Shown: in pieces, positions 36,311 through 48,434 of the stretch
How positions within the stretch are numbered: position 1 is the stretch's first letter
Layout of the letters: each line of letters starts with the position of its first letter
Assembly (NCBI GenBank): GCA_933228895.1
Contig: OW121853.1
Span: 82,320,645-82,384,644 of the forward strand
DNA: 64,000 nt
Direction of reading: 5' to 3'
Origin: Platycnemis pennipes
Taxonomy: Eukaryota > Arthropoda > Insecta > Odonata > Platycnemididae
Notes under the pieces: model-generated
What the model was told of the DNA's origin: nothing
Databases searched by the model: none
Seen by the model: only the letters and a program-made list of their open reading frames with translations
Made by a program: the position numbers and the translations under genes

Positions 36311-37139
36311 GTAAAAATAAAACACAAACGCCCGTTATTTGAAGCTTCCACAGGTGCAGGCAAAAAAATCTCTTATTCCCGTCGAGTCCGCCCGCGAATC
36401 GTTGCAGAGAAAGGATATGTACTTTTAGTTCGGGGGTAATTTAGCGTAGATATCCCGATGAGGGTTTCGAGATGAAAGATTTAAATGGTTCAGCACTGAG
36501 AGGTATGTTTACACCAAATTAGGCACGCCAAAAGAGAAAAAGAAATGAGGGAAGCAAATGTATAGAAAAGAAAAACAACCTGGCTAAGAAGAATATGAAT
36601 ACTAGGAGTATAGATACATATTTTTCAAAATGTATGAATTTCCTATGCTGTAAAGTTAGATAAACAATTAGGAGTTTTCTTAGGATCCCTTAAACTTAGT
36701 GATTTAACTAGCATACAAAAATACCTGAACGCAAACGAGAAACAATCAGTCTCCACCCCCAAACAAAATTTCTGATGCTAGGGATCGAAAGATAATCCTC
36801 CGAATCAGTATGGATGCGTTGTTTTACCTCGAATGCACCATTTTTCATCAAGACAAATCGACTTTATGAATATAAATAAATAATAAACACAAACATTCAC
36901 GTTATTGAGAATGGAAAGCACTCTCATCCAGTCATAATGAGTTAAACACTACATGAAGCCTCTAGCAAGATTCCTCATGATGAATCTAAATTTTGAAATT
37001 AGTAGGGCACCAGATCCAACCATTTGGGAAGCATATCGAAAGGCAAGTATTATTCTGGTATTAGTGACTCAAGTAAATATTATTGACCTCGTCAAAGAAT
37101 GGATTGTGACAGACACAGAACACAACCAATTTAATGGAA
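36311..37139. other. Unassigned AT-rich interval
   Basis: Nothing recognised. Confidence 0.5.
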
Positions 37140-37560
37140 ATCTTCATTTATCACCGTCGCTGTTTTTCGCAGATAAGAGTGAATAACTTTAGCCCTATAT
37201 TCTTATTGTGCATTGCTAGCTCCGTAAAATCCTATACATATTTTTTCTTTAATCCCTCTCATTTGGCTCATCTACTTATTACTTTCCTCAGCTATGTGCT
37301 TAACAAAAAAATTATTGTCTCGGGATGTGTCTATTCCAACTGGTTCTCCTTAGTCGAACTTTGTTGCAAACAGACCATTTCTTCTCGACCTTCCTGAAAA
37401 CTTCAGTTTTTCGTTTTGTCTCTCCATCGAATCTTAAGCATCATACGCTAATACTTAGTTTTGAAGTTTCCAACATTTTCCAAACTGCTAGCTTAATAGT
37501 CAATGTCTCCTACTCATACAGTACCTCACTCCATACGAAGATATGTCAGCACTGTTGCCG
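37140..37560 (-). pseudogene. Non-LTR retrotransposon C-terminal relic, minus strand
   Basis: Read on minus, frames piece together the post-reverse-transcriptase domain also seen at 42030-42456: LAVWKMLETSKLS, then RKVEKKWSVCNKVRLRRTSW, then (after a frame change) NNFFVKHIAEE and IKEKICIGFYGAS. These align in order with the KMLK..., RRRR...IGH and YLEQVMKDVK...M parts of that copy. Stops and shifts are frequent, so it is older than the 41.4-42.5-kb copy. Plus-strand frames here are shadows. Confidence 0.45.
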
Positions 37561-38930
37561 CATTCTTTTCCCACATTAACGGTAACTTATCAGTAACGAT
37601 TTCTATACTTAACCAATGCCATTATTAACCTAATATAATTCTCGCGTAATATCCATTCTTCTAAGAGTTTGATACCATAACTGAAACAAACAAGTACTTA
37701 ATCCCGCTCCGGGTATCTAACAGGTATCCGTCGTCTCCGGGTATCAACTGCTTTCTTGCAGCATAAGTTATTACTTAGGCAACTGTTTAACTAACATTTA
37801 GCCATTTATATCCTGCAAAATTATTTTATTTAACAATTTAAAAAAAATGTTTATAAATTTTAAAGTTTTATTACGTTAAAATAGAAGGCTCTAAACGATT
37901 ATAGTGGTTAAATTCAATCTTTAACTATTTATAACATCAGGGATTAAAGAGAAGTTTAGAATTCATCAATTCATCAGCCAGAAACCTCTATCATTTATGG
38001 AGATACTTGATTCAAGATGGTGAGAATATACGAGAGTGCACAGAAATTCCAAGAAGGTTGCACTAGGGTAGAATAATGGGTAAAAAAACCCACGGCCCTC
38101 AATTTAAATTCCCTGAACCCATTAATATTTCAAGTCGGTTATCCTGAAACGAGAAAATATGAAAATAGCTGCCAAAAACTACGTGTTCAGCACCAGCTAC
38201 TTATAGATAGCAGACAAGAGCAGTCACAGATCACGATGATCAAATACTTTGCATCCACTGGAGCCACTAAGGGTGAAGATCTACCACAGTACTGGGTTAC
38301 GGATACAGGGAGCCACCACAACAGCCAAAAGGACTGACTATTCAGGAGGAAAGACGAAAACTCTTAACACTAATGCCGGTGGAGGAAGTTAAAGCCAAGA
38401 AGGATGGTTAAAGTGAGGGACGAGGAGAAAGCACAATGAAAAGGAGAGAGAGGGAAAAGGCGTAGGTGTGCAGAAAGACCCAGATGAAATGGCACACCTT
38501 GAGACAATGGCCAAGCTGGGAGCACAATGGATGGGAAAATAAAGGGACAGGAGGGTCCCAAGAGGAAAGCGAGGGAGCGAAATGGATGTGAGAAAATAGA
38601 GCTATTAGAGCGTAAGAGATTTAGCAATGAGAATGATGGAGGGATGCATTCCACCAATCTCGGGTTTGGAAGACTAATGAATGGAAGCTATCAAGCTGCC
38701 CAAAATTTCGTCAGCTCGTGCTAGACTAGTAAGAAGACGTCATACGCAAATTCCAAAGTCACACCATAATTAACAGCCGGATTTAATCATCTCGGGGTTC
38801 TCACGGTGCATTCATTTGCAGTAACGATTCGGACTCGCACGAGGAAATTGAAGCCACTCGTGCAATATTAAAAAAAAAGTTCTCGGAATTGAACGCACAC
38901 TCACGTTTTAATCAAGCACGTACCTACCTT
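37561..38930. other. Unassigned interval
   Basis: AT-rich to 38200, then more purine-rich. No supported gene. Opposed frames of 65 and 95 residues at 38370-38724 are shadows of each other. Confidence 0.45.
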
Positions 38931-39760
38931 CGCCCAAACGGCGGAGATAACCAATCACTGCACGCGGGGATTGATGGGAAAGGAAAGGAAGAGAGGGCGG
39001 CCAACCGCGCGAGGTACGCAGCATCTTAAGCATGCGAAGCCGAAGCCTAGGGAAGGTAAAAAAAGAAACGGGCAGGTAATGAAAAGAGAAAAGAGAAGGT
39101 TAAAAAAAATCGTCCTGTCGCCCAAAAATTCGCTAAGAGGATCCCCCGCTCAAGAGAGAAAAGGGGGGTGGGGGTTAGAAGAGGTTATCTTTCAATTTTT
39201 TTCGGGGGAAGCGGGAAATTTTGCAAGAAAATGAAAACTTTGTGCGGGAACGAGATGGGTATGAGCAGTGAGGGGAGGAGGGAGGAGAGAGGTGAAGCTG
39301 AAGGATGGCCGGAGTGTAAAGGAGTCAAGGGATGAAGACAGAAAAAGGAAGTGAGAAAGAGAGATGTGGCCCACGCTCGGCAGCTATCGCACAAAGAGAG
39401 AAGGACCGGGAATCTTAGAGAAAAAAGAAGTGATAGTGGAAGGAGTTGGGTGCGAGTGGGGAGAGGGGATGAGGGGTCACGTGAGCGGGGAAGGGAGAAG
39501 GGAAATCTTCTACTCATCCCCTTTTCTCCCTCTCTCTTGCTCCCCCAGGGGTGCAATTTGGTCTGTTCCCAGAAGAAAAAAGCGCCGGGGAAGATGGATG
39601 ACAAGGGTCCGGTCATGCGGGCGCTTGCTTCCCCCGATGGCACGGGCGACGGTGGGGTCGGGGAAAGGGAGGAAGGGGATGGGAAGGTGGTAGGGGGAAT
39701 GTATGAATGAGCGAACGAATGAGGTGGTGAATGAGAAACAGAAGGGGAGGAGACGAGGGG
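38931..39760. other. GA-rich island
   Basis: The plus strand is strongly purine-rich (gggaggaggga, gagagag, aaggaag), apart from a CT-rich patch at 39505-39545. Long frames on both strands (up to 152 residues) result from low stop-codon density and are low-complexity. Confidence 0.5.
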
Positions 39761-40125
39761 ATAATGGGCGGCGTGATTAGAAGGGTAGATGAATGAGGCA
39801 CAAAAGCTCTAGCTGCTTCATTGTCTACTGAAGGATGCCGATATGAAGGGAGCGCGCGCGGTAGGTATGCAAAGCGGAAGGCCGTAAAAAGGAAGGTGGC
39901 GATGGCCGTCGCGGAGTTTGAAAGAGTGCATCGTGATTCGACAAAAAAGTCAGAGTGCTCCACGTAAGACTTTAAAAAATGTTCGAATTTCCATGTATTT
40001 TGAGCACTGCGCACGAAGCAAGAAACCATTCTGCCGAAATCACTACTAGAATGCAAAGTTAAAAAAATTCTTTTTGCAAAATTACTTAGTTATTCTGGAG
40101 AGACAACTGTTAGAGAAAAATCAGT

Positions 40126-40834
40126 GTTCAACCTGAAGCACGTTGGGCTAATATCGAAAAAAGGTGGCCAAAATTCCAAAAACTGTTTTTTCAGTCTAGA
40201 AGTTGAAATTTTGAATAGTGACTCTATTTTATTGGTACATATGATGCATGATTTTATTTTTCACAATTATTGCGCATTTACAATATTCGAGGGATTAAGT
40301 TGGACAAAATACACCAAAAGCGCCGGAATTCAGTTTCCGCAGAAAATTTCCGAAATAAAGAGGTTGCAGAACCTTTTGTAGTAACTTTACGGAATGAAAT
40401 ATAACATTGTATTACTGAATACACCTTACTCTTTGAATTTTCATAATTTAAATTTATTTTACAGAGATATTTGATATGTCGATAGGACAACCGTTTTGTC
40501 CTATCGGCAAGTCAAATATCATTATAAATAAATTAAAATTGTGACCTTTCAGAGACTAAAGTTTATTTTGTGTCATGATGTCATATTTTATTCCGAAAAG
40601 CAACCGCAAAAACTTCTGCAACAATCTCTATTTCAGAGATTTCAGTGAAAACTGAATTCCAGCGTTTTTTGTATATTTTCTTTATGCTTTAAGCCCTTGC
40701 AAATCGTAAATGCGCAATAATCATGGAAAAAAAAGGAGAGTCACCATTCAAAATTTCAACTTCCAGACTGAAAAAACCATTTTTGGTATTTTGGACACCT
40801 TTTTTCGATTTCAGTCAATAGTGCGAAGGTTGGT
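40126..40834. repeat. Long inverted repeat (hairpin of about 350-bp arms, 5-base centre)
   Basis: The left arm (40126-40490) and right arm (40496-40834) are inverted copies. The tip pairs gataggacaa with ttgtcctatc around ccgtt. Further out ggaattcag..tt pairs with aa..ctgaattcc, attattgcgcatttac with gtaaatgcgcaataat, tcagtct(a/g)gaagttgaaat with its complement, and tcgaaaaaaggtg with caccttttttcga. Arms differ by substitutions and several indels. No terminal duplication was defined. It could be a foldback element or a transcribed hairpin. The 85-residue plus frame on the left arm is probably chance. Confidence 0.9.
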
Positions 40835-40859
40835 TTTTGACAGGTGAGGTTAGAGATCC

Positions 40860-41085
40860 CCCCGCACTAAGCCAATGTTGTGTGCGAATTCGCACATTTA
40901 GGGTAAGATGGCCAATTCTTTTCTCTGGGCCACCAATGAAGTTCTGACCGACAGAAAATAGAAGAACCGCAAGGATTTTCAGGTGGGGGTGTCCAGAAAG
41001 CTTCTGCTCGGGATTTGAATCCGGGACCTTCCGGGTCTGTAGCCTAGCACTCTACCAAATAAGCCACCACGACCTCCACAACCAA
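40860..41085 (-). mobile_element. tRNA-like SINE, minus strand, second head type
   Basis: On minus, an A-box region tggcttatttggtagag (complement at 41050-41066) and a good B box ggattcaaatcc (complement at 41011-41022) form a tRNA-like head. The body downstream on minus runs toward the hairpin at 40834. Head and body differ from the main SINE family here, so this may be a second family. The true tail is not defined. Confidence 0.5.
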
Positions 41086-41089
41086 TAGC

Positions 41090-41185
41090 GGGGGGTCATT
41101 TACGCCGTTTGGGGAAAACCGGTCTCCGCAATGCCTCATCCGACGGACGGAGTGATACATTTCGCATGTTCTCCACTCCACAATC
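41090..41185 (-). mobile_element. SINE body fragment, minus strand
   Basis: catccgacggacggagt (41128-41144) is the conserved body block of the main SINE family; agtggagaacatgcg on minus corresponds to the gtggagggcattt block. The head and the 3' half are missing. Confidence 0.6.
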
Positions 41186-41264
41186 AACTGCTGGCTGGTA
41201 CTGGTCTGATAATGCTTACCCAGATAATTGAACACGTTCGTAAAAACAAGTGAGTACAAGAAGA

Positions 41265-41400
41265 TCGGGTTGGTGTGGTCACTAGAGTATGCACTGGTTT
41301 CCAATCCCGATGGCCCGTGTTCAATTTCTGGCAATGGCAGAAATTTTTCACGGGTATACCGGTACCCACTTGAGTACTATGTGGAGAGCACATAAAGTGC
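41265..41400 (+). mobile_element. SINE head fragment, plus strand
   Basis: ggttggtgtggtcactagagtatg, the B-box-like gtgttcaatttc (near 41317), then aatggcagaaatttttcacggg, taccggtacccac and tatgtggagagca. These match the first 130 or so bases of the 58078-58402 copy. The element stops at about 41400, close to the retrotransposon remnant. Confidence 0.75.
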
Positions 41401-41443
41401 AATACTATAATAAATGGCAAAAATAATAAATAAAAAATAATAA

Positions 41444-42475
41444 ATGGCAAGTAGAAAAAGTGAAGGAGGTTCAACATGGGCTGACATTTCAAAAAGCAGT
41501 GGTAAATATATAGCAGATGACCTAAATGAGAAATCAGTGGAAGAGCGTTGGGAAAATATTACATGTGGAACACAGGAAGCCGCAAAAGAAGTTCTTGGAA
41601 GAAGAAAAGCTGTCAAGAAGAAGCCATGGATCACGGAGAAAGTATTAGATCTGATTGAAGAATGAAGAAAGTACAAGAATGCGAAAACAGAAGGGCAGAT
41701 TTGCTACAAAAGAATAAGGAACGAAGTAAGTCGCAAAGCAAGGAAAGCTAGAAAGATGTGGATGAAGAATCTATGCGACGATGTACAAAGCCACCTTTTC
41801 CCTTGGAAACGTGGAAGCTGCCTATAGGATAGGGAAGCAAAAAATGGAAGAGGTGAAAGAGTTCCGCTACCTGAGAAGCCGAGTAACCAACGATGGACGA
41901 AGCAAGGATGAAATAGTTAGTAGAATAGCTCAGGCAAAGAGGGCATTCTACCTAAAGAAGAACCTACTAGCATCTGAAAATACAAGCGTAGAAGTAAGGA
42001 AACGATTCATCAGGACGTACATCTGAAGCATGTTTCTTTACGGTAGTGAGGCATGGACGATTACGGCAGCGGAGAAGAAAAGGGTGGAAGCATTCGAAAT
42101 GTGGTGCTACAGAAGAATGCTGAAGATGAAGTGGAGTGACCGAGTGACAAACGAAGAAGTCTTAAGAAGAGTAGGAGAAAAGAGAAATCTGCTGAAAACT
42201 CTAAGAAGAAGACGGGATAACTTAATCGGCCATATGTTATACATAATTATGTTATACATAGTTATGCATAACACAATGGCCTGATGAAGAAAATCGTTGA
42301 TAACAAATGGATGGGAAGAATGGCAAAGTAATGCCTCGAGTGAGATATTTGGAACAAGTGATGAAGGATGTGAAAGAGAAGAAATACGTAAATATGAAGA
42401 GATTAGCCGATAGAAGAACTCAGTGGATAGCTGCGTCAAACCAATCTGAGGATTGATGACTAATGATGATGATGA
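41444..42475 (+). pseudogene. Non-LTR retrotransposon (endonuclease/reverse transcriptase type), internally deleted
   Basis: Plus-strand pieces in the right order: (1) 41444-41790, the linker after the endonuclease, ending KKPWITEKVLDLIEE, a TGA, then RKYKNAKTEG and KARKARKMW; (2) 41790-42284, the reverse-transcriptase C-terminal part, EEVKEFRYLRSRVTNDGRSK, QAKRAFYLKKNL, FIRTYI, a TGA where a Trp is usual, then LYGSEAWTITA and FEMWCYRRMLKMKWSDRVTN; (3) a new frame from 42313, VMPRVRYLEQVMKDVKEKK to AASNQSED, stop at 42456. The catalytic reverse-transcriptase centre (YADD region) is deleted between pieces 1 and 2. It ends in a TGA-repeat tail (42462-42475), as many elements of this broad class do. 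The clade (RTE, CR1 or Jockey-like) cannot be set from this. Confidence 0.85.
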
Positions 42476-45400
42476 ACCTATAGCAGTAGCAGATGGAAGG
42501 GTTTTCCATGCATACTTCTAAGCATCCCTATGATATTTATGGAACACGTATCTGGCGGAAATTATTTTTTTTATTGCTTCCAAAACGGCATAAAAGGCTT
42601 AATTGGAGCAATGGATTAATTTATCTTTTTGCAAATAGGAAAATAAGACATCAAGAATTCATCTGGACCCAAATTTGAACATTTGAATTAAACCTTCGAT
42701 TCATTAATAATTATTCACCATAACAAACTTAATAATTAATCTTGATTATGATTTATAATCAATGGTTGTATTTTAATTCATTCATCGATGAAATCAAAAT
42801 CACAGTTTCAGAACAAATTCCTGGTAACAATGAAATTCAATACGAATATTATTTTGCCTCAGGTGTTATCACTTTTATTTCGTAGCTATGGGACGGTTTT
42901 GAATTCGCTCACTACTATGTACTCAGTGGGACATAAATCAATGGATAGCATTCATTACAGACATATTTTTGCTAAGCCCGTTATTATTAATATATATTCC
43001 ACTTAAATATGGACAATATTAGGCAATTAGGTCAGGGAAAAATGAGATACATTTGTCATTCCTTCCTGACCAGTATACATCATACAGATGGATTGAGATA
43101 TCATATTGCTAATTCATTATTTTTTCTGCCTCGCTCGTTTTGCTTGTCTATAACTTTAAGTGCCAATTTTAAGTTACCATTATCATTATTAAAACATTTA
43201 TCTTTAATAACAGAGACCCTGTTTATCGATTACATTACCTCTATTTTCTGAGAAAATTTTCTCGCAGCACTTCGCTTTCATGTATTGTCTTAAAATTGAG
43301 TGAGTACACTACATGTATGAGTACTGACCGCTTGATGTCGATCAATGCTGCGAGAGAAACGCATATCTTCAAGGCAATGTAGCAAGTTATTTTATTGTTA
43401 AAATGTGGCTTTCATAGACTTCTTTTTATTCCCTGGAAAAAACATGCTATTCTTGGCTAGTAATATTCTGATACAGCATCTCGAACTCATTAATCATTTA
43501 AGATATCCAATAACCACTGGAATATAATGCCGATGGCACCATATTTTTTATCTGGAATTTCATCATCCTAAAGAGAAACTAATTATTGTATCAGGGAATT
43601 AATCAATGTCCATTTAATACAAAACGTATTTTAAGCTTCGGGTCGGGGCAAGTCGTTAATAGTTCCATGGTGTACAAAGTACAATATACTCCCTAAATAT
43701 CTAATTTCTAAATTCATCTGAGCAGTCATTTATTCGATCTCTGGATGAATTATAGAAGGAAAAGAAAATAACCAAAAGGGCAAATAATTTTACCAGAAAG
43801 ACCATCAATAAAACAACTGGCGTCAAATAAAAAATATCATCCAGGCAAATGATTTTATCGAAGACTCCATTCAGCTTAAGTTATACACAACCATAAGATT
43901 TTTACTCTCAAAGTTACCCGCGCAGAAACAATAAAAGTTGCTCGATAATTTCCGCAAATATTTTATAAGGCTATCTATATTTTTATAAGAAAATTCTTTT
44001 GAACCTGAATTCTAAAAAGAATCTACTGACCATGGTATAAGAAAAACATTGGGTATTTTTTAAAAGTATTATTTTTCATAAAAGAGTGAGTAACGCAGCC
44101 AATCGTGATAAATGTATAAGGCATTTTTGTCTCATAGATTGTCACACAAAAAGTACAATTCAAATTGATGTTGTAATCCACTATAATAATCAAGAAATGG
44201 AATAAACATTAACGATTGGTGGGTAACCGGACTCAATGCTGGGATCTTCCTGATAGGTATTAAATACGAAATGTTATCGGTAAGCAGTCAGCATCTTTCA
44301 GCTACTATTATTCATATATTTCAAAAAATTTCATGCCGTAAATTTCCCGATATTCCCTTATTCTAACATTTGGATGGCAGCAAAGGATTTTCTCCACAAT
44401 TCCGATATCGTACTTATCAGCTATACCAACATTTAGGTTTGCATAGCAATATGCTAAGTATGCGAGTACTGTGAATGGTGGTACATGATGCTTAATGCTG
44501 GCCTTGTTGTGATTGAATAATAAAGAAGACAACGAACCAAGACATAAAATTCCAACTCAATTTTAGAGGCTAAAATGTTTGAATTGAATGAACCTACGTT
44601 GTTAACTCTAAGGTGAAAACTGAGTCTAGGTCGAAAAGGTCAAAACCAATGGAGAAGCTACCGTTATTTTAATAGTTTCCATTTAGGAATTAGTGGATTC
44701 AGAATTAAATGCAAGCGATACCCCAGTCCTGAACATGCCTGCACATCTGCGGAACACCAAATGCGGGGGGAACACCAAATCATATTTCACGTGCACGAGA
44801 AAAATGCACGCAAATGCACGTCAAAATTTTCCATTTTTCCATTACGAAACAATATACATATTATATACATGGAGAGTGCCATAGATGCAATTATTTGGAA
44901 GACAGCACATGATAGAACGAATAAAAATGCTGCGAGAAAATTTTTTACCAACAATCAAAAAAAGTCCGTGACCCGAAGGTGCCACACGCCAAATCACCAA
45001 TTAAGAGTGCTGCTTCAAATTGATCTTACCTCTCATTTACCAGGTGCACATGTTTCATCGATTGCTCGTAAAAGTTCATTAAAGTAATATCACAAATCAA
45101 TCAAAACGCGAGTCTACAGCGTTTTTCATTTGTAAAGCTACATAGGTCATCATCACTTCCAGCGAGAAAGGCCATTCGGATAGCAATTATAAAACAGTTA
45201 TCACAACCATGCTGGAGTAATTAATATGAAACGAAATTGTTATTTAAAAAATCGCATACGAACAAATGATATTTATTAAATTCACGCAAGCGAATACCGA
45301 AGAACTTAATTTTATACCCCATTCGGTCTTTATTAAATGTCACGATTCATTTCTGTGGAAAGCAAAATATTCACGGATCGAGACAAGTGTATGGACTCCA

Positions 45401-46190
45401 AGGAGAGTGTTGCGACTGTGTTGGTCTAGCTAGAAGAAACTTCAAAGGGTAAGGTCTGTTTCAGATTAAAAAAAAACCTTCATTTAAAAAAAAAAACAGC
45501 AAAAGGACAACCGATAGCGTGTATTTGTCCAGAAAAAACCGGTCTAATGAAGACAAAACGCCGAAATACACACGCTGAAGGAAAGCGCTCATGTATGTGC
45601 GTCTCGATTGCTAAATAGCCGATAGTTGATTGCATCTCCCACGCTCCCTTTATCTGCCAAATATCCCCTATATTTCAAACGTCACCTCTCAACGACCCTC
45701 ACCCGTCCCCTACGCCAGCAGTGCACCCAGTCTACACCGCCCAAAGTAATCCCCAAAGACACTTTCCTTTCCCACACCGTCATTCGCTATCGCTTGTATC
45801 TATCACCCTCCCCGCAACCCTTCACCCGTTTTATATCACTGGACTTAGCCTGCAACTATTTAACAGTGTTAGCATCAACAGATGATAGCATAGAATTACT
45901 GGATACTTAGTGGTTCATGAAGTTCACATTAATAAGAAATTATCAAAAAATAACTTAGGCCGATAATGAAGGATACTGAATTAGCAACAAAGCAGCAATA
46001 TCTTTCAAAGTTCATCACCAAAATAGAAAACATCGCTCTACTCTACTTATTTTAAAGGGTATTCACATTTCAAGGCTATAGAATCATTATTAATATCACT
46101 CTTTAACGGATTCATATGCAAACTGAAAGCCCCATTATCATTTAATTATTATTAAATTTAAATCCATCCTTTTTCGTGAAGTTGAAGTCA
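42476..46190. other. Unassigned AT-rich interval
   Basis: No frame above 108 residues and no recognisable motif. One weak inverted repeat, at 45508-45575, is listed separately. Confidence 0.5.
45508..45575. repeat. Short foldback with cgaaat-type motif
   Basis: agcgtgtatttgtcc and ggcgaaatacacacgct-like sequence (cgccgaaatacacacgc) face each other around ccggtctaatgaagacaaaa. The arms are only about 12 bases and imperfect. The taatgaaga...cgaaa layout echoes the foldback at 24541-24590. Confidence 0.4.
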
Positions 46191-46194
46191 GTCC

Positions 46195-46450
46195 TTAGTT
46201 ACGCCTACGTTCCAACAGTTGCTTCTGAATCCTAGCCAAACACTCAGTCCCAAAATCAATACTTTTCCACAGCATTTTCAACAAAGCAATGTCATTGGAA
46301 AATGCTAAAATATTAACCCTAACCACTCTACGGTGCAAAATGGTGGCGGTATTACAGTCTGCAGTAAAAAAGAAATTTCTCCTCTTTATTTTTTCTGAAA
46401 ATACTCCACATCTGGCCCGAAATCTTCTCTCCATTCAACCTTTTCCGAGA
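46195..46450 (-). pseudogene. Weak reverse-transcriptase relic, minus strand
   Basis: A minus frame contains VVRVNILAFSNDIALLKML, which resembles the FADDIALL catalytic box of non-LTR reverse transcriptases, with the first catalytic Asp changed to Asn and Ala to Ser. Flanking residues give little further support, so a chance match cannot be excluded. Confidence 0.3.
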
Positions 46451-46861
46451 GACGTTCTTCCAATCGCTTATCATACCTTACTACAAACAATAACTCTAAA
46501 ACTATGGTAAAATAAATCCTTTACCCATTTGCAAAAAGGAGCACACCTCTACCTTCTTCACCCTTCTGACTTACCAAAAGCCTGCTAATCTGAGAGGCAT
46601 TTTCAAAGCTACTAACCATTTGTCACTACCCCATTCGTAACACTTACTATCTATCCTCTGTAATTGCAACAGCCCCCGCTGCAATATCTGTCGAGTAATC
46701 CTCCACTTACTCTAGCTTCGAGACTATTCTCACACAGACACCACCTAGGCAAACAACATTCAAGGCAACTGCCTCTCGACTATTTCAGTTATATGCTCAT
46801 AGGATATGAAGAATATCGTTTTTAGGAAATCAAGATCTAATCTAAGACAGACGTAGCATCC
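46451..46861. other. Unassigned sequence
   Basis: Pyrimidine-leaning on plus. May belong to the adjacent relic but cannot be shown to. Confidence 0.4.
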
Positions 46862-46937
46862 ATTGATGAGTCGGGATTCAAACCCGCAACGCATTGATTC
46901 CCAAGCCGGTGCAAAACCAACTAGGCTATCGCGGCAT
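46862..46937 (-). mobile_element. tRNA-like SINE head, minus strand
   Basis: On minus: tagcctagttgg (A box) and gggtttgaatccc (B box) with ordinary tRNA spacing. No acceptor stem is seen, so I call it a SINE head rather than a tRNA gene. It does not continue into the main SINE family body. Confidence 0.45.
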
Positions 46938-47572
46938 GGGTATACTCTCATTCGCTATCCAACCTATGCCTATTCACAACTCCTACAAAAAAATCAACGA
47001 CCAACTCTTCCTATTTCTCTGCTATTACGCACAGGGTATCCAAAAGCCTCTCTTTTGATACACTGTCTCCGAATAATTTCTATGAACACCAAGACCTTGC
47101 CCTAAGCATATAGAGACCTCACGAAATGTCGCACAATAAGGCGCTTTGACCTCCTCTTCTAATTGCCTTCTACTAAAACCGACTTACCCCTTTGCTGCTC
47201 CCTACATGCTTCATCATTGCTCTTTCCCTCAACTCTCTCAAGCACTCAACCGCCAAGTTCTTCTCTTTATCCGAGGAAAGTGGGTGGTCACCGCTCAAAT
47301 AGTGCCTTTTATGCGTTTTCTTTCCCCATTACACCACACGTTGGTATTCTTATGTAAAGTTCCATTATGTCCAATGTTTTTGCTGTATCCTTTTTGATAA
47401 CCTATATCAATAAATTTTTGGACATAAACGGCAAAAGAACTACTCATATATTGTTTAAAATATTCTGGCAAATGCTCTTTCACTTAAATTGGTAAATGCC
47501 ACTCATATTCACATTTTGGAGGAAATTTATAAGCATTAAATCTTCATCAATTATATCACATTATGAGCACCA
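46938..47572. other. Unassigned interval
   Basis: Pyrimidine-leaning on plus to about 47290. No motif identified in frames of up to 83 residues. Confidence 0.4.
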
Positions 47573-47592
47573 AAATAATAATAATAATAATA
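47573..47592. repeat. AAT microsatellite
   Basis: A short run of aat trinucleotides (aataataataataataat). Confidence 0.9.
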
Positions 47593-48434
47593 TCCTGCCC
47601 AAAGAGGTTCACAGAATATTTTTAAGGTGTACAATTACCTAAGGCCTTTAAAATCAGTAGGTGAATGTGATGTCTGCCGCAAACATTTGCACGGAAGGTT
47701 CAATGATGAGCTACGTTCTAATTTGCAATATGTATACAAGCGTAGAGTCACTGCAATATCTAATAATACGCCGTAATACAGCAGAGCTTTAAATGGAAGC
47801 AACTCCACAATTACAATACATCGATCCGCTGCAAAATCAACATAATTAAAGCTTTAAAACATGAAAAATTCCTCTGAATGAGAGAATAAGGCTTAATTCA
47901 ATAATTGTAAACAGGGATTGAGTTAAAATCAATACGCTGAATACAAAGAAAAAAAAGAACGAAGAGGTATTATCAGACAAGTAGTAGTGCATGCCGTATA
48001 TTATACTCATCTAAAAAGACAGTTCTATAAGTATGAAGACGGCAAAAAAGTACTACTCTTAAAGGAATTCTCTTGTGATACGAACATCGGTACCCATGCT
48101 TTTGATCAGTCGTAAATAACTACTATTTTTAGATATTGCCTTCATCCTTACCTCTGCCCTCAGGTCGATAGCTAATAAGAGCGATAGACTATCATTAGCG
48201 GCAAAAAATATTAGTCCAGACCACAAGAACCATATTGGATTTGGGGAGGGCCAATGGCTCGTATCCGTAGCTATTTCATGATATGCTGCTCTGTCAGGCA
48301 GAATGGTCGTCGTTTACAGCGTGGAGGATTACATGTCGAAATTCAGATAAAGCACTTCGGAAAATTAAAGTTAACAAGGCAATTACGGAGAGGTTAGTTA
48401 ATTATGTACGGCAATTTATAACGGCAAATTTTAT

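Noticed and set aside
35882..36439. 185-residue plus-strand frame
   Set aside because: Ser/Pro/His-rich, overlaps two other plus frames, includes a (ca)n run; no recognisable domain.
39185..40056. Minus-strand frames of 152 and 147 residues
   Set aside because: Leu/Pro/Ser-rich shadows of the GA-rich plus strand.
46862..46937. tRNA gene
   Set aside because: A and B boxes are good but acceptor-stem pairing and a proper anticodon arm are not evident; SINE head preferred.
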